Source: a bacterium BMS3Abin06 (GTDB lineage Bacteria; Nitrospirota; Thermodesulfovibrionia; UBA6902). From it: a stretch of DNA of 56,007 nucleotides. The DNA lies in the NCBI GenBank assembly GCA_002897895.1, contig BDSY01000025.1, positions 1 to 56,007 of the forward strand. Reading direction: 5' to 3'. Below, in pieces: positions 26,135 to 34,300 of the stretch (the stretch's first letter is position 1; each line of letters begins with the position of its first letter). Position numbers and translations under genes: made by a program. The notes beneath the pieces are model-generated. The model was not told where the DNA came from. It saw only the letters and a list, made by a program, of their open reading frames with translations, and ran no database searches.

Positions 26135-28593
26135 TAAATCTGACCATAAACGGCAAAAAAATTACAGCGGAATCCGGAGACACAATCCTCCAGGCAGCAA
26201 TAAAACATAAAATATATATACCGAACCTCTGTTATGACAAAAGGCTCAGGCCCTATGGGGGCTGCAGGTTATGTATTGTTGAAGTGGAAGGCCAGCCAAG
26301 GCTCTTCGCAGCATGTTCATCGCCTGCCCAGGACGGGATGGTTGTCAATACAGACACCCCCAAACTCAGAAAACTGAGGCAGACCGTTATAGAGCTTCTT
26401 CTGGTCCACCACCCTCTTGACTGTCCTGAATGTGACAAGGCAGGCGAATGCGACTTGCAGGATTTAGCTTATGAGTACGGCAAACCGGAGACCAGATTTA
26501 TAAGACACAGAAAAGAGGCCACCTCTGATGTCAGGGGGCCGTTGATTGAATTAACCTCCAGGCGGTGCATACTCTGCGGCAAATGCGTGAGAATATGTGA
26601 GGAGCATCAGGGAAGAGCGGCCCTGGGTCTGATCGGCAGGGGATTCCCGTCAGTTGTCCAGCCTGCATTTGGTGAAATACTTGAGTGCGATTATTGCGGA
26701 CAATGTATTGACGTATGCCCCACAGGCGCAATCCTGAGCAAACCGTATAAATTTACGGCCCGTTCATGGTTTCTGGAAGAAAAAGATACAACCTGTCCGT
26801 TCTGCGGCGTCGGCTGCACGCTTACCCTGGGCATCAGGGAAGGGAAAATACTGAGGTCGCGGGGAAAGGAAGGCCATGGTGTCAGTGACGGAAACCTGTG
26901 TGGAAGGGGCAGATTCGGCATTGATTACATATACAGCGAAAAACGCCTCACAACCCCTTTAATTAAAGAAGGTGATGAATTCAGGAGTGTATCATGGGAA
27001 GATGCATTAACATATATTGCCGGCAATATTAAAACAATAATAAAAGACCATGGCGCAGGGGTAATAGGGGCAATAGGTTCTCCAAGATGCACCAATGAAG
27101 ATAATTACGCCTTGCAGAAATTTATGAGAACCGTCATCAACACAAATAACATTGATTCATCTGCTGCATTCGGATATGCCAGGGTACAGAATGCCTGGGA
27201 AATGGCCTTCGGAGAGAAAAACCACCCGATCAACCTGAGAGATCCCCTTGGCAAAGAGGTTATACTTATCCTTGAATCAGACCTCAGCGTAACCCACCCG
27301 GTTTTCGGACTCAATATTCTCCAGGCCAAAAGAGAGGGCTCACGACTGATCGTTGCAGATTCAAGGGAGACAAAATTAACGCGTCACAGCTCGGAGTGGC
27401 TAAAGATTAAGGATGGGACGACCGTCGCCTTTTTAAACGGGATAATGAAGGTAATAATTGACAAAGGAATCTATGATAAAGAAGCAGCATCCCGGATTCC
27501 CGGTTTTTCATCACTTCAGTCAGAGTTGGAAAATTACACCCCTGATAAAGTTTCAGAAATTACCGGCATATCAGAAGATGAGATTAAAGCTGCGGCAGAG
27601 ACCATCGGTAATGCTGAAGGCAGGATGATATCCATGTCGGTCAGCGTCTCGGAAAACACCAAAGGCATGGATACGGTACTTGCTGCTGCAAACCTGATTA
27701 ACCTGCTTGGTGATGACAGTGATGCACTCGCGATTCCGGCGGAGTACTCAAATACTTACGGTCTTTATCAGATGGGCGTAAGACCCGTTGACAGGGGCAT
27801 TTCAGAGATGTTTTATGGTCAAAACAACTCAGTCAATGCCATGTACATTATGGGAGAAGACCCTGCAACTACGTTCCCTGACAGCTCAAGTATAATCAGC
27901 AAACTTAAATCATTAGACTTTTTAGTTGTTCAGGATATCTTCCTCACCGAGACCGCAAAACTGGCAAATGTAGTCCTGCCGGCCTCAAGCTGGGCTGAAA
28001 AAGACGGGACGTTTACTAATTCCGAAGGTACAACCCAGAAAGTTTACAAATTAATCGACCCCGCAGGCCAGGCAGTTCCGGACTGGATGATTCTGAAAAA
28101 TCTTGCCCTCTCCATGGGGAGTGATTTAGGGGTAAGAAATCTTGCAGCTATTCAGGAAGAGATAAAAACAGTTTTATCCGGACAGTCCCCTGCAGAATCA
28201 AAGAAGGCATTTAATCCCGTTGAATACGCACCGGCCTGGGAAACGGATCCGGAACATCCGTTCAAGCTGGTTATCAGGGATGTCCTGCAGCATTCAGGCA
28301 GTATGTCAACAAGCTCCAAATCACTCGACCTTGTCGTTTCCGAAGCCCTGCTTGAAATAAACGAGGAAGATGCGAACAAACACGGCATCAGGGATAACAG
28401 CCATGTCAGGTTAACTTCAAAACAGGGTTCCGTATTCCTGAAGGCCAGGGTTTCTGAAGAAGTGCCGGAAGGGACAGTCTTTGTGCCGGCACATTTCCCG
28501 TATGCAAAAATAAACATGCTGACAAACATATCCTCAAACGGCAAGGCGCCGATTATTGCGGTGAAGATTGAGGGGGCGCAGGGAAGGTTATAG
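26131..28593 (+). CDS. NuoG-like Fe-S/molybdopterin-fold subunit (paralogue of complex I NuoG)
   Basis: An 820-residue protein. Its [2Fe-2S] ligands C34/C45/C48/C62 and H94/C98/C101/C107 occupy the same positions as in the NuoG at 9928-12492; CILCGKCVRIC, CDYCGQCIDVC and CPFCGVGC follow. The molybdopterin oxidoreductase domain is complete in length. The region where formate dehydrogenases have a catalytic Sec/Cys-His reads NNIDSSAAFGYARVQ, so neither residue is present and formate chemistry is unlikely. With the HydB-like and receiver-NuoE subunits it would form a soluble NADH-oxidising trimer. The electron acceptor is unknown: ferredoxin, complex I or a separate enzyme. Confidence 0.88.
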   Translation: MINLTINGKKITAESGDTILQAAIKHKIYIPNLCYDKRLRPYGGCRLCIVEVEGQPRLFAACSSPAQDGMVVNTDTPKLRKLRQTVIELLLVHHPLDCPECDKAGECDLQDLAYEYGKPETRFIRHRKEATSDVRGPLIELTSRRCILCGKCVRICEEHQGRAALGLIGRGFPSVVQPAFGEILECDYCGQCIDVCPTGAILSKPYKFTARSWFLEEKDTTCPFCGVGCTLTLGIREGKILRSRGKEGHGVSDGNLCGRGRFGIDYIYSEKRLTTPLIKEGDEFRSVSWEDALTYIAGNIKTIIKDHGAGVIGAIGSPRCTNEDNYALQKFMRTVINTNNIDSSAAFGYARVQNAWEMAFGEKNHPINLRDPLGKEVILILESDLSVTHPVFGLNILQAKREGSRLIVADSRETKLTRHSSEWLKIKDGTTVAFLNGIMKVIIDKGIYDKEAASRIPGFSSLQSELENYTPDKVSEITGISEDEIKAAAETIGNAEGRMISMSVSVSENTKGMDTVLAAANLINLLGDDSDALAIPAEYSNTYGLYQMGVRPVDRGISEMFYGQNNSVNAMYIMGEDPATTFPDSSSIISKLKSLDFLVVQDIFLTETAKLANVVLPASSWAEKDGTFTNSEGTTQKVYKLIDPAGQAVPDWMILKNLALSMGSDLGVRNLAAIQEEIKTVLSGQSPAESKKAFNPVEYAPAWETDPEHPFKLVIRDVLQHSGSMSTSSKSLDLVVSEALLEINEEDANKHGIRDNSHVRLTSKQGSVFLKARVSEEVPEGTVFVPAHFPYAKINMLTNISSNGKAPIIAVKIEGAQGRL

Positions 28594-28603
28594 ATAAATT
28601 ATA

Positions 28604-28677
28604 CGCCCCCTGCATGACTCGAACATGCGACACCCGGTTTAGGAAACCGGTGCTCTATCCTGCTGAGCTAAGGGGGC
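28604..28677 (-). tRNA. tRNA-Arg (anticodon CCT)
   Basis: The reverse strand folds as a class I tRNA with acceptor stem GCCCCCT/AGGGGGC, D-arm AGCTCAGCAGGATAGAGC and T-arm ATGTTCGAGTCAT. The anticodon stem CCGGT/ACCGG encloses TTCCTAA, giving CCT for AGG codons. No CCA is encoded. It lies just after the NuoG-like gene, on the opposite strand. Confidence 0.93.
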
Positions 28678-28919
28678 AGCGGCGAAATAGTCGGGGCGAA
28701 AGAATTTGAATATCTTACCCCTATTCCTTAATGCCGTGATATATTATCATTTTTTGAGATTAAAAAACAGCCCAAAGACTTCTGTTCCATAGCATTTACA
28801 AACTTTCCTTAATAAGCAAACAGAAAGCCGGAATACTATGCCGCAATGGATCAACAGCGCTTTCTCAACCCCTTCTGAAATCTTTAATCTGCATCACAGA
28901 AAGTATAGTATACTAAGTG

Positions 28920-30611
28920 ATGCATCAACCATTGTTCAAAAAAAAATCACATGTACTCTTAATCACATTGCTCACTCTCAATGCATTTATGCTTTTATTC
29001 ATCTTGCGCAATGCTGATGACAACAGGCTCACAAGCTGGCAATGGGTGTTTGCAAATGTTGAATTAACCTGGTTTATTCCTTTAATTGCATCAGGTATTA
29101 TTATTACTTATGCCCTGCTGAGCTCACCGGTAAGCAGGCAAAGACCTTTGTTATTTCTCTTTCTTATCTCATTTGCAGTCGGTACAATATTCTGGAAAAT
29201 CCCTGAAGTTATTGTCGATACTTCACGCTATTTTACCCAGGCAAAACATCTCGAAATATACGGGATAAAATATTTTATCTCTGGATGGGGAAAGAATATC
29301 AATGCCTGGACCGACCTGCCGCTTGTCCCTTTTTTATACGGACTGGTCTTTAAATTCTTCGGAGAGACACGCGCTTTCATTCAGGTGTTTACAACCCTTG
29401 CTTTTTCACTGACAGTCGTATTTACTTACCTGATCGGGAGAACTCTCTGGGATGAAGACACCGGATTTTTCGCGGGAACGTTACTCCTGGGGATTCCGTA
29501 TATCTTTTCGCAGACACCGCTTATGCTCGTTGATGTGCCGACGATGTTTTTTCTTACACTCTCAATTTACACGTTTATCATGGCCATGGAAAAAGGCGGG
29601 GCATGGCCGGCCGTTTCATCAATTGCAATATTTTGTACTGTCTTTTCCAAGTATTCGACCTGGATCATGCTGTCGGTGTTGCCTGTTATATTTCTGGTTT
29701 ACTTGAAGAACCCCGGTGGCCGGCATAATAAGGCCGTTATCTTCCGCTGCGTCCTTGTAGCGCTGATTGCCGGGGTATTTACCGGAGTTGTTTTTATTTT
29801 TAAGTCTGACGTTATTTTAAGACAGATCGACTTTTTACGCGAATATCAGGCGCCGGGTTTGAGACGTTGGGGAGAGAGTTTCGTGTCTACTTTTTTATTT
29901 CAGATACATCCGTTTATTACTATTGCGGCAATATATTCTGTCTATGAAGCTTTCAGGAAAAAGGATTTAAAGTTTCTGATTATATTCTGGCTCCTGTTCC
30001 TCATTGTACTGTTTCAGATCAGGAGGTCGCGCTATGTCATGGTAATATTCCCGATGCTTACACTGATGGCTTCATACGGATTGCAGAAGATTAAAACTCT
30101 GGAGATCAGGCGATATATTGCTTCCTGTATTGTAGGTGTCTCTCTTGTTGTGGCAATCTTTGCCTATCTCCCTTTTTTACAAACCATGGGCCTGGTAAAT
30201 TGTAAGTATGCCGGCATGTTTCTGGATTCTGTTCATGCTGAAAAGGCAGAAGTTTTTACCATACCTTCGGCGAAATCCGCAGTCAACCCCTCAATTGCGG
30301 TTCCGATACTCGATCTCTTTACAGATGCAGATATTCTTTATCGCCAGGACAAGGATTTCTCTTTGCCCTTTGAGAAGATTGAAAAGTCCCCACTGAGGTT
30401 TACATGGGAATATAAAAATCCTGCATATTATATTAAAGATGACAAAGATTCAGGAAAAGATGCAATAGTGATAATATCGAACAGGACAAACAAATTATTG
30501 CCCAACCGTATTAAGCGGAAAATAAAGGGGTATAAAAAAACCAGGGTTTTCAATACTTCAACCGGGATATTCCGCTATAGCCCGGTTGTCACAATATATA
30601 TGCCAAAGTGA
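28920..30611 (+). CDS. Membrane glycosyltransferase, GT39/ArnT (PMT) superfamily
   Basis: A 563-residue polytopic protein with about 11 hydrophobic segments. The first periplasmic loop contains VDTSRYFTQAKHLEIYG, in the position of the catalytic Asp loop of PMT/ArnT enzymes, and NAWTDLPLVPFLYGLVFKFFG follows, typical of the family. It would transfer a sugar from a polyprenyl-phosphate donor to a periplasmic acceptor; donor and acceptor cannot be read. A GTG three bases earlier is an alternative start. TATACT lies 5 bases before the start, with no convincing -35 box. It stands alone between two tRNA genes. Confidence 0.78.
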   Translation: MHQPLFKKKSHVLLITLLTLNAFMLLFILRNADDNRLTSWQWVFANVELTWFIPLIASGIIITYALLSSPVSRQRPLLFLFLISFAVGTIFWKIPEVIVDTSRYFTQAKHLEIYGIKYFISGWGKNINAWTDLPLVPFLYGLVFKFFGETRAFIQVFTTLAFSLTVVFTYLIGRTLWDEDTGFFAGTLLLGIPYIFSQTPLMLVDVPTMFFLTLSIYTFIMAMEKGGAWPAVSSIAIFCTVFSKYSTWIMLSVLPVIFLVYLKNPGGRHNKAVIFRCVLVALIAGVFTGVVFIFKSDVILRQIDFLREYQAPGLRRWGESFVSTFLFQIHPFITIAAIYSVYEAFRKKDLKFLIIFWLLFLIVLFQIRRSRYVMVIFPMLTLMASYGLQKIKTLEIRRYIASCIVGVSLVVAIFAYLPFLQTMGLVNCKYAGMFLDSVHAEKAEVFTIPSAKSAVNPSIAVPILDLFTDADILYRQDKDFSLPFEKIEKSPLRFTWEYKNPAYYIKDDKDSGKDAIVIISNRTNKLLPNRIKRKIKGYKKTRVFNTSTGIFRYSPVVTIYMPK

Positions 30612-30692
30612 AGCAATTCGTCATGATTCAATTATTTGACCGCTAATCGAATTTCATTGTAATATATATGGTCACTTTGATACCTTGATTTT

Positions 30693-30767
30693 TGGGGCGT
30701 CGCCAAGCGGTAAGGCACCGGGTTCTGGTCCCGGCATTCGGGGGTTCGAATCCTCCCGCCCCAGCCA
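30693..30767 (+). tRNA. tRNA-Gln (anticodon CTG)
   Basis: The sequence starts TGGGGCG and ends CGCCCCA-G-CCA, so acceptor stem, discriminator and encoded CCA are all present. The T-arm contains GGGTTCGAATCC. The anticodon stem CCGGG/CCCGG encloses TTCTGGT, giving CTG for CAG codons. The 5' U1-A72 pair is the usual tRNA-Gln identity feature. Confidence 0.95.
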
Positions 30768-30942
30768 TCGCTAATATCGCAAACTGAGAAACCGGCTATA
30801 AAACCGGGAGTGACCGTGCCACTGGAGACCTCCTTTTTATTTTTAAATATCTTAAGGTTGCAAAAGCATCGGATTATGTAATATATTCTATAGATATATC
30901 AAATAGATTTATTTTATAACCAAAAGCGTTTTAATAGATATA

Positions 30943-31830
30943 ATGGATATACAACATCTGAAAATATTTGTTTCAGTTTATAAAAACAGGGGTTTTTCAA
31001 AGGCATCGGCAGCGCTCCACCTGAGCCAGCCCACTATCAGTGAACATATAAAAAATTTGGAGTCTGAGCTTGACTGCAAACTCTTTGATAGAGTCAGCCG
31101 CACTATTATTCCAACAAGAGAGGCAGAGATAATATATCCCGGGGCGATGCAGATAATAGAAGACCTTGAAAAACTCAAGGAAGAACTCTCTCTGTCCGGA
31201 AGGGATATAAAAGGGCATCTGATCCTGGGAGCAAGCACCATCCCCGGCACATACATCCTGCCTGTTATGGCATCGGAGTTTAAGAAGCTGCACCCCGAAG
31301 TTTCATTTGAAATAATTATAGAGGACTCCCGAAAGATCACTGATATGATTCTGAATCACGACCTGATACTCGGCGCAGTAGGGGCAAAAATGGAACAGGG
31401 GAAAATTAATTACCTTCCTTTTATAGAGGATGAGCTGATACTTGCAGCCGCTGATACGATAATTATAAAGGATTCAATAAGCGTAAAGGATTTGCTTGAA
31501 ATCCCCTTTGTCATGAGAGAAGAAGGTTCTGGTACGCTGAAGACAATGGAGCGTTTTCTTAATGAAAAGAATGTAGATATCAGGGAACTGAATGTTGTTG
31601 CAGTGCTTGGTTCCACCGACTCGGTGAAACAGGCGCTAAAGTCAGGGTTCGGGGTGTCCATATTGTCGAGGGTTGCTGTTGAGGATGAGCTGAATTGCGG
31701 AACATTAAAGGAGATAAAAATAAGAGAGCTGAAAATGAAAAGGAGCTTTTATCTGATTACTCATAAAAAACGTACGTTACCAAATCCTTACAATGCCTTT
31801 TACAATTATATGAACGCATTAAAACGATAA
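30943..31830 (+). CDS. LysR-family regulator, selenium-metabolism type
   Basis: A 295-residue LysR protein. The N-terminal winged helix MDIQHLKIFVSVYKNRGFSK...LHLSQPTISEHIKNLE is standard, and the periplasmic-binding-like effector domain begins near GHLILGASTIPGTYILP. It is convergent with selD, 12 bases apart. LysR regulators of this subtype are annotated as selenium-metabolism-associated because they sit next to selD or selenoprotein genes; that is the basis for the functional call. No clear Shine-Dalgarno site precedes the ATG. Confidence 0.85.
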   Translation: MDIQHLKIFVSVYKNRGFSKASAALHLSQPTISEHIKNLESELDCKLFDRVSRTIIPTREAEIIYPGAMQIIEDLEKLKEELSLSGRDIKGHLILGASTIPGTYILPVMASEFKKLHPEVSFEIIIEDSRKITDMILNHDLILGAVGAKMEQGKINYLPFIEDELILAAADTIIIKDSISVKDLLEIPFVMREEGSGTLKTMERFLNEKNVDIRELNVVAVLGSTDSVKQALKSGFGVSILSRVAVEDELNCGTLKEIKIRELKMKRSFYLITHKKRTLPNPYNAFYNYMNALKR

Positions 31831-31842
31831 AGGAGGTGCTCC

Positions 31843-32883
31843 TCAAATAATCCGTACACATGGCTCATTACCGCCTGTCACTTCACCAATGCAAACAGCA
31901 GACTCAATCCCTGCGTTCTTTAATTTTGCTATCAGTTCCCCGGCTTGAGAGGCCCGGACTGAAAGGAGAAGTCCTCCGGAGGTCTGAGGATCAAACAATA
32001 ATTCTTCCTCCTGAGTAGAAATTTTTGACTTTATCTCTAAAAACCCCTCTGATAATTCTCTATTAGGTTTATTGCTGCCTGTGATTTCTCCTTTACGGTA
32101 CATGCTGAGGGCATCCGGATAAAAGGGGAAATTTTTATAAAGCAGGTTTAACTGCATCCCGCTGCCCTTAGCAATCTCCAGCGCATGTCCGACAATACCG
32201 AAGCCTGTCACATCAGTGCATGCGTGAATGTCGAATTTCAGGGCTGTCTCAACTGCCTTCCGGTTCAGAGAGGCTATCCGGGGCAGCAATAGTTCTAATT
32301 CTTTAAGAGGAAATTTCCCGGAGCGGCAGGCGTTAAAGAGGACACCTGTCCCCAATGGTTTTGTAAGAATCAGGGCATCTCCCTTTTGAGCGCTGCAATT
32401 GGTAAGTATTCGCTCAGGGTGAACTGCTCCTGTCACGGCAAGGCCGTACTTGGGCTCATTGTCGTCAACCGTATGCCCACCGGCCATTGAAGCGCCTGCC
32501 TCCATAACTTTATCACTACCGCCGCGGAGTATCTCTTTTAATATGCCGATGTCAAGCTGCTTTGACGGGAACATCACAACATTCAGGGCTGTAAGGGGTT
32601 TGCCGCCCATTGCGTATACATCGGAAAGGGAATTGGCAGCGGCAATCTGCCCGAACCAGTACGGATCATCCACCGGCGGAGTAATATAGTCGACAGTGCT
32701 AATGACCGCAATATCAGGTGAAAGGCGGTATACAGCCGCATCATCGCTGGTTTCGAAACCAACTAACAAATCAGGGTCATTCGGGACCTGAATTGATCCG
32801 AGCGCATCCGACAGAACTGCCGGACCGATCTTGGCAGCTCAACCGCAGGTTCTCGCAAGTCCTGTTAATGTTTTTTTCTTCAT
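31843..32883 (-). CDS. selD: Selenide, water dikinase with in-frame UGA (selenocysteine)
   Basis: SelD makes selenophosphate from selenide and ATP, for selenocysteine and selenouridine synthesis. Translating from ATG 32883 gives MKKKTLTGLARTCG, then TGA (32841-32839), then AAKIGPAVLSDALGS, continuing into the full SelD fold (GFETSDDAAVY, DVTGFGIVGHALE, DPQTSGGLL). The TGA sits exactly at the catalytic Cys/Sec position of SelD (C17 of E. coli), so the gene is a 346-residue selenoprotein with Sec15. A conventional gene caller would start at 32769 and lose the first 38 residues and the active site. A promoter and a SECIS-like hairpin support this reading. Confidence 0.9.
32815..32839 (-). promoter_or_regulatory. 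Candidate bacterial SECIS hairpin of selD
   Basis: Directly from the A of the UGA codon, AGCTGCC pairs with GGCAGTT (7 bp, one G-U) around the loop AAGATCGGTCC. The loop contains GGTC, as in the E. coli fdhF SECIS apex. Its position within about 25 bases of the UGA fits bacterial SelB recruitment. The stem is short, so the exact fold is uncertain. Confidence 0.5.
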
Positions 32884-32918
32884 AATATTCGCTTGCCTCA
32901 CATTTAAATCTTTATCGG

Positions 32919-32948
32919 ATTATTTAATAATTAATATAGGAATGTCAA
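32919..32948 (-). promoter_or_regulatory. Candidate promoter of selD
   Basis: On the minus strand TTGACA (32948-32943), an 18-base spacer and AATAAT (32924-32919) lie about 36 bases upstream of the selD ATG. The -35 box is perfect and the -10 box matches at 5 of 6 positions. Confidence 0.5.
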
Positions 32949-33084
32949 ATAGATAATTTCTACAAAATGAGAATAATTAATAGAGAATCCCTATATCAGC
33001 AAGGGGATGCCGGAAAATGAACAGGAAATGGAAATCTGCAAGAGTTGAATTTTTCTAATGAAAATTGTTATCATGGATAAAAGT

Positions 33085-33149
33085 TTCATAAGTTTTTGTA
33101 ACCTTATGAAGGCCACAACTGCTTTAAACTTTGTGGTTTTTTTATTTTT
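33085..33149 (+). terminator. Two hairpins ending in a T-run, possibly the end of a small RNA
   Basis: TTCATAAG/CTTATGAA (33085-33092 and 33103-33110) is followed by CCACAA/TTGTGG (33113-33118 and 33131-33136) and TTTTTTTATTTTT. This has the form of a rho-independent terminator on the plus strand, but no plus-strand gene precedes it within 1.2 kb. The rest of the 370-base gap (32884-33253) holds no other recognisable gene. A short untranslated RNA is therefore possible. Confidence 0.4.
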
Positions 33150-33253
33150 GTATATTAAACGGGGCATAAATCACAGGGCATGAGGCAGCCAATGTGTAAA
33201 GTTTTTATAATACCCTCCCCAGAAATTGAGAAACTTTAAAGCTGAAAGGGAAC

Positions 33254-33649
33254 ATGATACACAGACAAGACCATATTAAGAAAATGGAATTAAAAAAACA
33301 GCGAAGGTATGATGCAGGTCTGCTTTCCGAGCACTTCCCGGAAGTTTCAGGCATTGTTATTCGCATGACATACTACCATAAAGCCGAAAACCCCATCCTC
33401 ATGGAGCGTACGGTTAATGTCTTTCCTACCAGTTATGCATATTTTAATATGGAATGTATGATAAAAGGATGCGAAGGCGGCGGTTTTGACCTGACGTCTT
33501 TAATCACCAGGCATATCAAGCAGCATAAAAAGTCGGTTAAGGGAAAGATGGTCTGTAAAGGCAAAAACGGCAATCTTTCCTCTGACCATGCGAGTATTTC
33601 TTTTGAAGTCAATATTAAGTACAGCAAAAAGAAGAGCCCGGATAAGTAA
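33254..33649 (+). CDS. Conserved hypothetical protein with two CxxxxxC-like cysteine sites
   Basis: A 131-residue soluble, basic protein. The sequence RRYDAGLLSEHFPEVSGIVIRMTYY, then a Cys-containing stretch (NMECMIKGCEGGGFDLT) and KGKMVCKGKNG suggest a small beta-rich domain that could bind metal through its three cysteines. I recognise similar unnamed proteins from Nitrospirota and deltaproteobacteria, but no function is known to me. It is a single gene; its ATG follows GAAAGGGAAC, a usable ribosome-binding site. A palindromic repeat separates it from thiE. Confidence 0.7.
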   Translation: MIHRQDHIKKMELKKQRRYDAGLLSEHFPEVSGIVIRMTYYHKAENPILMERTVNVFPTSYAYFNMECMIKGCEGGGFDLTSLITRHIKQHKKSVKGKMVCKGKNGNLSSDHASISFEVNIKYSKKKSPDK

Positions 33650-33651
33650 GC

Positions 33652-33675
33652 AGGGGCAATTCATGAATTGCCCCT
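33652..33675. repeat. Perfect 24-bp palindrome (family B), overlapping the thiE stop codon
   Basis: AGGGGCAATTCA and TGAATTGCCCCT form a loop-free palindrome. The TAG stop of thiE (33676-33674) lies partly inside it. A copy with two mismatches is at 50247-50270 within a coding sequence. It shares the ends (T)AGGGGC/GCCCCT(A) with family A at 7512-7542. Confidence 0.85.
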
Positions 33676-34294
33676 ACGTCATCGCTTCAAAAAATCTTTT
33701 CAAATTTGCCTTTATATCACCCGATAAAATCCCGGAAGCAACGGCTGCAGCATCCGCTCCGGAATTCAATACCTCGTTTACATTGTCCCATGTAATGCCC
33801 CCGATTGCTATTACAGGGATATTAACGTGCTTACTGATCTCCCTCAACGCCTTAATTCCTTTTGGACGTCCGGCATCTTTTGTAGTTGTATGAAACATTG
33901 GACCAAAACCTATGTAATCAGCACCGGCATCCCGAGCTTCTATCGCCTGCCTTAAAGTGTGAGTAGAAATGCCGATTATTTTTTTCTTGCCCAGTATTTT
34001 TCCGGCTTCTTTAAGAGGCATGTCCTCCTGTCCGAGATGAACACCGTCGGCATCAACAGCAAGCGCAATGTCGATGTAATCGTTAATAATGAACGTTACT
34101 TTATGTCTTCCGGTAATCTCCCTGATACTTAATGCCTCTTTGTAAATCTCCTTCTTGGGCAGATGTTTTTCTCTAAGCTGGATAGTTTTGATACCTGCAG
34201 CTATTGCCCGGCGGGCTATCCGGGTGTGTGTAAGGCCGGAAATCTTTCTGTTTGTAATCAGATATAAAGGATTGTTACTGAATAAACTAATCAA
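33674..34294 (-). CDS. thiE: Thiamine-phosphate synthase
   Basis: A 206-residue TIM-barrel enzyme joining HMP-PP and thiazole phosphate. Signatures: IQLREKH (pyrophosphate/thiazole site), INDYIDIALAVDADGVHLGQEDMP, GISTHTLRQAIEA, DYIGFGPMFHTTTK and VIAIGGI. Full length. It begins 6 bases after accC and is the last gene of the housekeeping run; the stop codon falls in a palindromic repeat. Confidence 0.93.
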   Translation of the reverse strand: MISLFSNNPLYLITNRKISGLTHTRIARRAIAAGIKTIQLREKHLPKKEIYKEALSIREITGRHKVTFIINDYIDIALAVDADGVHLGQEDMPLKEAGKILGKKKIIGISTHTLRQAIEARDAGADYIGFGPMFHTTTKDAGRPKGIKALREISKHVNIPVIAIGGITWDNVNEVLNSGADAAAVASGILSGDIKANLKRFFEAMT

Positions 34295-34300
34295 TGGGGT

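Noticed and set aside
26131-28593. Formate dehydrogenase alpha subunit
   Set aside because: The catalytic Sec/Cys and neighbouring His are replaced in DSSAAFGYARVQ, and the protein is closest to NuoG over the N-terminal part.
30768-30942. Terminator around GGAGACCTCCTTTTTATTTTT after tRNA-Gln
   Set aside because: The perfect stem would have a two-base loop and the longer alternatives pair poorly, so it was not listed as a feature.
32769-32883. selD as a 5'-truncated or interrupted pseudogene because of TGA
   Set aside because: The stop is exactly at the catalytic Sec position and the frame on both sides is conserved SelD.
33161-33253. CACAGGGCA-like sequence suggesting a GEMM (cyclic di-GMP-I) riboswitch
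   Set aside because: The second conserved half (GGACGCAAAGCC), the A-rich linker and the tetraloop are absent, and the arms do not pair.
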